Shown: positions 58,892 to 64,000 of the stretch, one piece after another
Layout of the letters: every line of letters starts with the position of its first letter
Position numbering within the stretch: position 1 is the stretch's first letter
DNA from: Nitratireductor alexandrii
GTDB taxonomy: Bacteria > Pseudomonadota > Alphaproteobacteria > Rhizobiales > Rhizobiaceae
Assembly (NCBI RefSeq): GCF_004000215.1
Contig: NZ_RBVY01000011.1
Span: forward strand, 61,885-125,884
Reading direction: 5' to 3'
DNA length: 64,000 nucleotides
Position numbers and translations under genes: made by a program
The notes under the pieces: model-generated
The model's database searches: none
Told to the model about the DNA's origin: nothing
The model's input: the letters and a program-made list of their open reading frames with translations, nothing else

Positions 58892-61369
58892 ATGAGTGTA
58901 ACCCACGCCCGGGTGGTAATCATCGGCGGAGGCGTCATGGGGTGCGGGCTGGCCTATCACCTCGCGCATGAGGGCTGGACCGATATCGTCTTGTTGGAAA
59001 AGTCGGAGCTGACATCCGGCTCGACCTGGCACGCGGCCGGCCAGATCACGCATTCCACGTCCAGCTTCTCGCTCGGCAAGTGCGTCGGCTACAATATCGA
59101 CCTCTACTCCCAGGTGCTGGAAAAGGAGACCGGGCAGTCGGTCACCTGGCACGGCTGCGGCTCGTTCCGGCTCGCCTATACCGAGGACGAGTTCGACTGG
59201 CTGCGTCAGACCATGAGCGTCGGCCGGGCGCTCGGTTTCGAAATGGAACTGGTCGGCCCCGAGCGGGTGCGCGAGCTGCATCCATTCTACAATCTCGAGG
59301 GCGTGCGCGCGGCGCTCTATACGCCCGACGACGGTCATGTCGATCCCGCCGGCGCCACCTTCGCGCTCGCCAAGGGCGCGCGTCAGCTCGGCGCGACGAT
59401 CACCCGTCACTGCCGGGTGGTCGACGTGAAGCCCGAGCCCAACGGCGAATGGCGGGTCTATACCGAGCAGGGCGAGATCGTGTGCGAGCACGTCGTCAAT
59501 GCCGGCGGCACCTATGCGCGCCAGGTCGGCAAATGGGTTGGGCTCGACGTGCCGACCACCTCGATGACCCACCATTACCTGATCACCGACACGGTTCCCG
59601 AATTCATGGATCTGGAACGGGAGCTACCGGTGGTGCGCGACGACCGGTTGGTCTCCGGTTATATCCGCATGGAGCAGAAGTCGGGCCTGATCGGCATCTA
59701 CGAAAAGGCGAATCCGAACACGGTCTGGGTCGACGAATGCCCGTGGGAGGCCGAGCACGAGCTGTTCGAGCCCGACTACGACCGCATCATGCCGTGGCTG
59801 GAAAACGCCATGGGGCGGATGCCGGTGCTCGCCGAACTGGGTATCAAACAGGCCATCCACGGTGCCATCTCGCACCCGCCGGACGGCAATCCGCTGATCG
59901 GGCCGGCGCCGGGACTGCGCAATTTCTGGCTGAATTGCGGCTGCCAGATCGGCATCGGCTGGGGGCCGGGCCTGACCCGCGAGCTGGCGCGCTGGATGGT
60001 GCACGGCGCCGCCGACATCAACATGCGCGACTACGACCCGCGCCGTTACGGCAAGTTCGCCGACCAGGATTATCAGGTCACCAAGGCGAAGGAGGATTAT
60101 CTGCTTCGCCACGAGATTCCGTTCCCGCATCTCAACCGCACCGCCGGACGCCCGGTCAAGCCGAGCGCGCTCTACGACCGGCTGAAGAACAAGGGCGCCG
60201 TGTTCGAGGAAGTCTATGGCTGGGAGCGGCCGCGCTGGTTCGCGCGCGGCGGGCTCGAGCAGCGCGACTATTATTCGTTCCGCCGTCCGGCCTGGCACGA
60301 TCTGGTCGGCGAGGAGGTCCGCGCCGTGCGCGAGCGCGCCGGTTTGGTCGATATTTCCGCCTTCACCAAGGTCGAGGTGTCGGGACCGGATGCGGCCGGC
60401 TTTCTCGACCGGCTGGTGCCGAACCGGCTGCCGTCCAAGCCGGGGCGCATCGCGCTGACGCATCTGCTCAACGACACCGGCCGCGTCGAGCTTGAAACGA
60501 CGATCGTGCGGTTTGCCGAGGATCGGTTCTATTTCACCTGCGCGGCCTTCTTCGAACAGCGGCTGCTCGACCATCTGGCGTTCAGCCGCCGGCCGGACGA
60601 GGCGGTGACGATCACCAATCTTTCCGAAGAGTGGGGCGCGGTGGCGCTGAACGGGCCGCGTGCGCGCGACATTTTGTGTGCCTGCACGGACGCAGCGCTC
60701 GACAATGCCGCGTTTGCGTGGCTGACGGCGCAGCCGATCGCGGTGGCGGGGCAAAAAGTGTGGGCGTTCCGCATGTCCTATGCCGGCGAACTCGGCTGGG
60801 AGCTGCACGGTCCGCGCGACAGCCTGCCCGTGATCTACGACGCGCTGCACGAGGCCGGCGCCGCGTTCGGCCTGGCCGATTACGGCTCGTTCGCGATGAA
60901 CGTCATGCGGCTGGAAAAGATGTTCAAGGGCGCCGGCGAACTCACCAACGAGGTGACCCTGCCCGAGGCCGATGTGATGCGCTTCGTGAAGATGGACAAA
61001 CCCGATTTTCGCGGCAAGCGCGCCACCGAGGCCGCGTTGGCGGAACCGCCGCGATGGCTGTGCGCCTATCTCGAGATCGAGGCCGACGGGATCTGCGACG
61101 GCAATGGCGGCGAGGCCGTGGTGCTCGACGGGCGGGTGGTCGGCTCGGTGACGTCGATCGCCTATGGCGGGTCGGTGGGCGCGATCCTCGCCTTCGCCTA
61201 TATCGCGCCGCAGGCGGCCGTCCCGGGCACCGAGCTCGACGTCATCATCATGGGCGAGGCGCGCAAGGCACGGGTTCGCGACGAACCGGCCTACGACCCG
61301 CAAAACCGCCTGCCGCGTACCGACGCGGAGCCCCTTGACCTGAACGGAAAGGCGATCGCCAATGCTTGA
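58892..61369 (+). CDS. FAD-dependent N-demethylating dehydrogenase with aminomethyltransferase domain (DMGDH-like), copy 2
   Basis: An 825-residue homologue of the enzyme at 40189-42600. The DAO domain shows VVIIGGGVMGCGLAYHLA and TSGSTWHAAGQI with the flavin-linking His. The linker after HEIPFP leads into an aminomethyltransferase domain (VDISAFTKVEVSG, then SYAGELGWELHG). It should remove N-methyl groups, forming methylene-tetrahydrofolate and reducing ETF, whose gene begins at the window end. ATG 58892 follows GGAGAGA. It overlaps the aminotransferase by 8 bases. Confidence 0.94.
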   Translation: MSVTHARVVIIGGGVMGCGLAYHLAHEGWTDIVLLEKSELTSGSTWHAAGQITHSTSSFSLGKCVGYNIDLYSQVLEKETGQSVTWHGCGSFRLAYTEDEFDWLRQTMSVGRALGFEMELVGPERVRELHPFYNLEGVRAALYTPDDGHVDPAGATFALAKGARQLGATITRHCRVVDVKPEPNGEWRVYTEQGEIVCEHVVNAGGTYARQVGKWVGLDVPTTSMTHHYLITDTVPEFMDLERELPVVRDDRLVSGYIRMEQKSGLIGIYEKANPNTVWVDECPWEAEHELFEPDYDRIMPWLENAMGRMPVLAELGIKQAIHGAISHPPDGNPLIGPAPGLRNFWLNCGCQIGIGWGPGLTRELARWMVHGAADINMRDYDPRRYGKFADQDYQVTKAKEDYLLRHEIPFPHLNRTAGRPVKPSALYDRLKNKGAVFEEVYGWERPRWFARGGLEQRDYYSFRRPAWHDLVGEEVRAVRERAGLVDISAFTKVEVSGPDAAGFLDRLVPNRLPSKPGRIALTHLLNDTGRVELETTIVRFAEDRFYFTCAAFFEQRLLDHLAFSRRPDEAVTITNLSEEWGAVALNGPRARDILCACTDAALDNAAFAWLTAQPIAVAGQKVWAFRMSYAGELGWELHGPRDSLPVIYDALHEAGAAFGLADYGSFAMNVMRLEKMFKGAGELTNEVTLPEADVMRFVKMDKPDFRGKRATEAALAEPPRWLCAYLEIEADGICDGNGGEAVVLDGRVVGSVTSIAYGGSVGAILAFAYIAPQAAVPGTELDVIIMGEARKARVRDEPAYDPQNRLPRTDAEPLDLNGKAIANA

Positions 61370-62660
61370 CAAGACGAGTGGGACGGCGGGCTCGATGCAG
61401 GACGCGTGGCTGAACAGGGCGAAGGCGGTGTTGCCGGCCGGCGGCTTCGGGAACTTCGATCCGTCGATCGTCGTCCGCGAGGGGCATGGCGCGCGTGTCT
61501 GGGACGAGAACGGCAAGGAATATGTCGACTATCTGATCAGCTCGGGCCCGATGATCCTCGGACATGACCATCCCGAGGTGATCGAGGCGGTCCGCGAACA
61601 GCTCGGCAAGGGCATGACGTTCTTCGCCAGCAATGCGCGCGGCATCGAACTGGCCGAAGTGATCTGCCAGGCCGTGCCCTGCGCCGAACAGCTGCGTTAC
61701 CTGTCGACCGGCGGCGAGGCGGACATGTATGCCCTGCGCCTGGCGCGTGCGCATACCGGGCGCGACAAGATCCTGAAATTCGAGGGCGGTTATCACGGCA
61801 TGTCGGCCGAGGCGATGATCAGCATCTTTCCCGACCGGCTCGAGAATTTCCCCAACGGCATCGCCGATTCGGCCGGCCTTCCCGCCAGAGTGCGCGAATC
61901 CGTGCTCGTCGCGCCGTTCAACGACGAGGCGTTCGTGCGGCAGATTCTGGCCGAGCACGGCGACGAGATCGCCGCCGTCATCGTCGAGCCGCTGCAGCGC
62001 CTGGTGCCGCCCGAGCCCGGCTTCCTCGAGGCGCTGCGCGAGGAAACGTCGAAGCGCGGCATCGTGCTGATCTTCGACGAGATCGTGACCGGCTTCCGGC
62101 TCGCCTATGGCGGCGCGCAGGAGCGCTACGGCGTCGTTCCCGATCTATGCACGCTCGGCAAGATCGTCGGCGGCGGATTTCCGCTCGCCGTGGTTGCCGG
62201 CAAGGCCGAGATCATGGCGCATTTCGACAAGGCGGCGGTCGGGCGCGCGGGCTTCACGCCGCAGATCGGCACGCTAAGCGGCAATCCGGTCGCCGCCGTC
62301 GCCGGCCTAAAGACCCTGGAGATCCTGCGTCGCGCGGGCAGCTACGAACAGATTTCCCGGCGCGGCGAGGCCGTGATGGCGATGCTGCGCCGGGCGTTGG
62401 ATCCGCTCGGCGTCGCCTACCAGATCGTCGGCGACCCGGTGTTGTTCGACGTCGTCTTCAGCGCCCGCCCGGTGCGCGACTATCGTGGCGTGGCCGGGGG
62501 CGACCAGGCGTTGAGCGCCCGCTTCAACGCGCTCTTGCGCGAGCGCGGCATCCTCAAGCCGGCCAGCAAGATCTATGCGTCGCTGGCGCTGACGGAGGCG
62601 GATATGGCCTGGACCGAGGACGCCATCGCCCACGCGGCGGCCCATCTGCTGGACAGCTGA
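61362..62660 (+). CDS. Class III aminotransferase (glutamate-1-semialdehyde aminomutase-like)
   Basis: A 432-residue PLP enzyme of fold-type I, class III. GPMILGHDHPEVIEAV near residues 62-77, the IFDEIVTGFRLAYGGAQ PLP-Asp region and K267 (LGKIVGGGFPLA) are all present. The GSAM-like group includes aminotransferases for beta- and gamma-amino acids and betaine-pathway intermediates. In this operon it would act on the amino acid or semialdehyde left after demethylation. Not a haem-biosynthesis gene by context. Confidence 0.92.
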   Translation: MLDKTSGTAGSMQDAWLNRAKAVLPAGGFGNFDPSIVVREGHGARVWDENGKEYVDYLISSGPMILGHDHPEVIEAVREQLGKGMTFFASNARGIELAEVICQAVPCAEQLRYLSTGGEADMYALRLARAHTGRDKILKFEGGYHGMSAEAMISIFPDRLENFPNGIADSAGLPARVRESVLVAPFNDEAFVRQILAEHGDEIAAVIVEPLQRLVPPEPGFLEALREETSKRGIVLIFDEIVTGFRLAYGGAQERYGVVPDLCTLGKIVGGGFPLAVVAGKAEIMAHFDKAAVGRAGFTPQIGTLSGNPVAAVAGLKTLEILRRAGSYEQISRRGEAVMAMLRRALDPLGVAYQIVGDPVLFDVVFSARPVRDYRGVAGGDQALSARFNALLRERGILKPASKIYASLALTEADMAWTEDAIAHAAAHLLDS

Positions 62661-62698
62661 CACCCTGAAACGGCGACCCGACCCGCCAGAGGTGCGAA

Positions 62699-63937
62699 TT
62701 GCGCGACGATATTGTCATTGTCGGAGGCGGGCAGGCGGCGCTGTCCTGTGCGGCGCGCCTGCGCGAGGGCGGGCACCAGGGCGCCGTGGTGATGATCGGC
62801 GCGGAGCCTTGGCTGCCCTATCAGCGTCCGCCGCTGTCGAAGGCCTATCTGCTCGGCAAGACCGAGGCCGGGCGGCTCGGGCTGCGGGCGCCTGAGTTTT
62901 TCGACACGCAGCGTATCGCCGTGCGCACGGGCACCCGGGTTCATCGCATCGACCGCGCCGAGCGCGCCGTTGAACTCGCCGACGGCGAGCGGCTCGAGTA
63001 TGGCCGGCTGGTTCTGGCCACGGGCTCGCGGGCGCGAACCCTGCCCGAAACCGTTGCCGGCGGGCTGGACGGGGTCTTTACCTTGCGCGGCATTGACGAT
63101 GCCGAACGCCTGCGCGCGGCGCTCGCCGATGCCGGGCGGGTGCTGGTGGTCGGCGGCGGTTATATCGGCCTGGAAGTGGCGGCGATCGCCGCGCAGACCG
63201 GACGTGCGGTCACCGTCGTCGAGCAGACCGACCGGCTTTTGCGGCGTGTCGCCTGCGCGCAGACCGCCGCGGCCGTCGGCGCGCTGCATGGCGCGCACGG
63301 CGTCGATGTCAGGACGGGCGCGAGCCTGGCGCGGCTGCTGGGCGACGGGTCGCGCGTGCGCGCGGCCGTGCTCGACGACGGCAGTACGGTTGCGGCCGAT
63401 CTGGTGCTGGTCGGCATTGGCGGGATCGCCAATGACGATCTGGCGGCCGCGGCGGGGCTTGCGGTCGATGGCGGCATCTTGGTCGACGCGTCCTGCCGGA
63501 CCAGCGACCCGGCCATCTTCGCGGCGGGCGATTGCGCGGTCTTTCCGTTCGCCGGGCGGCGGGTGCGGCTGGAATCGGTTCAGAACGCGGTCGACCAGGG
63601 GATCGCGGTCGCCGACGCCCTGCTCGGCCGCGATGTCGCCTACGCGCCCGTACCCTGGTTCTGGAGCGATCAGTACGACGCCAAGCTGCAGTCGGTCGGC
63701 CTGGCGCTGGACTACGACCGGGTGATCCCGGTTGCGGCGGCGCGCGCCGGCGGGTGGGCCTTCTGGTATTTTCGCGCCGGCACGGCGGTCGCCGTCGACA
63801 CGATCAACGACGCCAGGACCCACATGGCCGCCAGGCGCCTTTTCGCCTCGGGGGCGGCGCTGTCGCCCGACCATCTTCTTTCATCTCAGTTCGATCTGAT
63901 GCAATACGTGCGCGCGGATGCGCGGGCCGCCTCGTGA
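62699..63937 (+). CDS. FAD-dependent ferredoxin/rubredoxin reductase
   Basis: A 412-residue pyridine-nucleotide:ferredoxin reductase. The FAD motif is IVIVGGGQAALSCAARL, the substrate-side YQRPPLSKAYLLGK follows, the NAD motif is VLVVGGGYIGLEVAAIAA near residues 144-161, and SDPAIFAAGDCAVFPF is near 265-280. It fits reductases of the RhFRED/ThcD class feeding Rieske or P450 systems through a ferredoxin. TTG 62699 is preceded by AGAGGTG. It probably supplies the Rieske demethylases. Confidence 0.92.
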   Translation: MRDDIVIVGGGQAALSCAARLREGGHQGAVVMIGAEPWLPYQRPPLSKAYLLGKTEAGRLGLRAPEFFDTQRIAVRTGTRVHRIDRAERAVELADGERLEYGRLVLATGSRARTLPETVAGGLDGVFTLRGIDDAERLRAALADAGRVLVVGGGYIGLEVAAIAAQTGRAVTVVEQTDRLLRRVACAQTAAAVGALHGAHGVDVRTGASLARLLGDGSRVRAAVLDDGSTVAADLVLVGIGGIANDDLAAAAGLAVDGGILVDASCRTSDPAIFAAGDCAVFPFAGRRVRLESVQNAVDQGIAVADALLGRDVAYAPVPWFWSDQYDAKLQSVGLALDYDRVIPVAAARAGGWAFWYFRAGTAVAVDTINDARTHMAARRLFASGAALSPDHLLSSQFDLMQYVRADARAAS

Positions 63938-63962
63938 TCTCGACCCATTTGGAGCAAAACGC

Positions 63963-64000
63963 ATGAAAGTCCTCGTCCCGGTCAAGCGTGTGATCGACGC
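63963..64000 (+). CDS. etfB: Electron transfer flavoprotein beta subunit, 3' partial
   Basis: Only 12 full codons lie in the window, but MKVLVPVKRVID is the highly conserved start of EtfB. ETF accepts electrons from dimethylglycine/sarcosine-type dehydrogenases and passes them to quinone, so its position after module B fits the DAO-aminomethyltransferase enzymes. The stub is too short for other tests. Confidence 0.8.
   Translation, partial: MKVLVPVKRVID

Noticed and set aside
1..64000. CRISPR arrays, tRNA or rRNA genes, transposases, integrases or phage genes
   Set aside because: Looked for and not seen. No spaced repeat arrays, cloverleaf-like genes or transposase motifs were found in either strand.

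Overview
The window is about 64 kb of high-GC DNA packed with genes in short operons, many joined by 4-base ATGA or GTGA overlaps. The content points to an alphaproteobacterium, probably Rhizobiales (Hyphomicrobiales) or a Roseobacter-like relative, and possibly marine. It has TAXI-type TRAP transport, CoxLMS-type molybdenum hydroxylases, betaine N-demethylation genes, a complete Na+-translocating NADH:quinone reductase operon and a palindrome resembling a common rhizobial intergenic repeat. I saw no rRNA, tRNA, CRISPR array, phage or insertion sequence.

Region 1 (1-17203, + strand) starts with the end of a sugar-type ABC transporter (ATPase and permease). It continues with a long catabolic operon: two paralogous HpaB-type flavin monooxygenases around a VOC extradiol-type dioxygenase and a Rid-family protein, a flavin reductase, a CoxL/S/M molybdenum hydroxylase with CoxG and YciI-like proteins, a fumarylacetoacetate-hydrolase-family enzyme, an RraA/HMG-aldolase-family enzyme, a cupin, a RibF-like FAD synthetase, a class III CoA-transferase and an HMG-CoA-lyase-family enzyme. 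This looks like a complete ring hydroxylation, ring cleavage and aldol/CoA-lyase pathway for an unidentified, possibly nitrogen-containing aromatic.

Region 2 (17224-26603) has a DAO-type oxidase divergent from a GntR regulator, a TAXI TRAP transporter (binding protein and fused permease), a UspA protein and a second DAO oxidase. It ends in a decayed locus where a dimethylglycine-dehydrogenase-like gene is fused, out of frame, to the C-terminal half of an acetylornithine-deacetylase-like gene.

Region 3 (26968-33983) is nqrABCDEF-apbE-nqrM plus a CBS-domain gene. NqrB is unusually compact and appears to lack its covalent FMN attachment motif. Region 4 (34045-39000) carries an SDR, a small cytochrome c, a tandem Usp protein with FNR/FixK-like boxes nearby, and a MocR regulator divergent from a DMT exporter.

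Region 5 (38997-64000) holds two parallel betaine or N-methyl-amino-acid modules. Each has a mandelate-racemase-family epimerase/dehydratase, a Rieske oxygenase and a DAO-aminomethyltransferase dehydrogenase. Module A adds an XRE-cupin regulator, a DddP-like M24 enzyme and a dipeptide-type ABC transporter. Module B adds an MFS transporter, a zinc-type oxidoreductase, a carboxymuconolactone-decarboxylase-family protein, an aldehyde dehydrogenase, an RpiR regulator, a class III aminotransferase, a ferredoxin reductase and the start of etfB. A shared 41-bp promoter element links the ABC transporter of module A to the dehydrogenase operon of module B, so the two are probably co-regulated.
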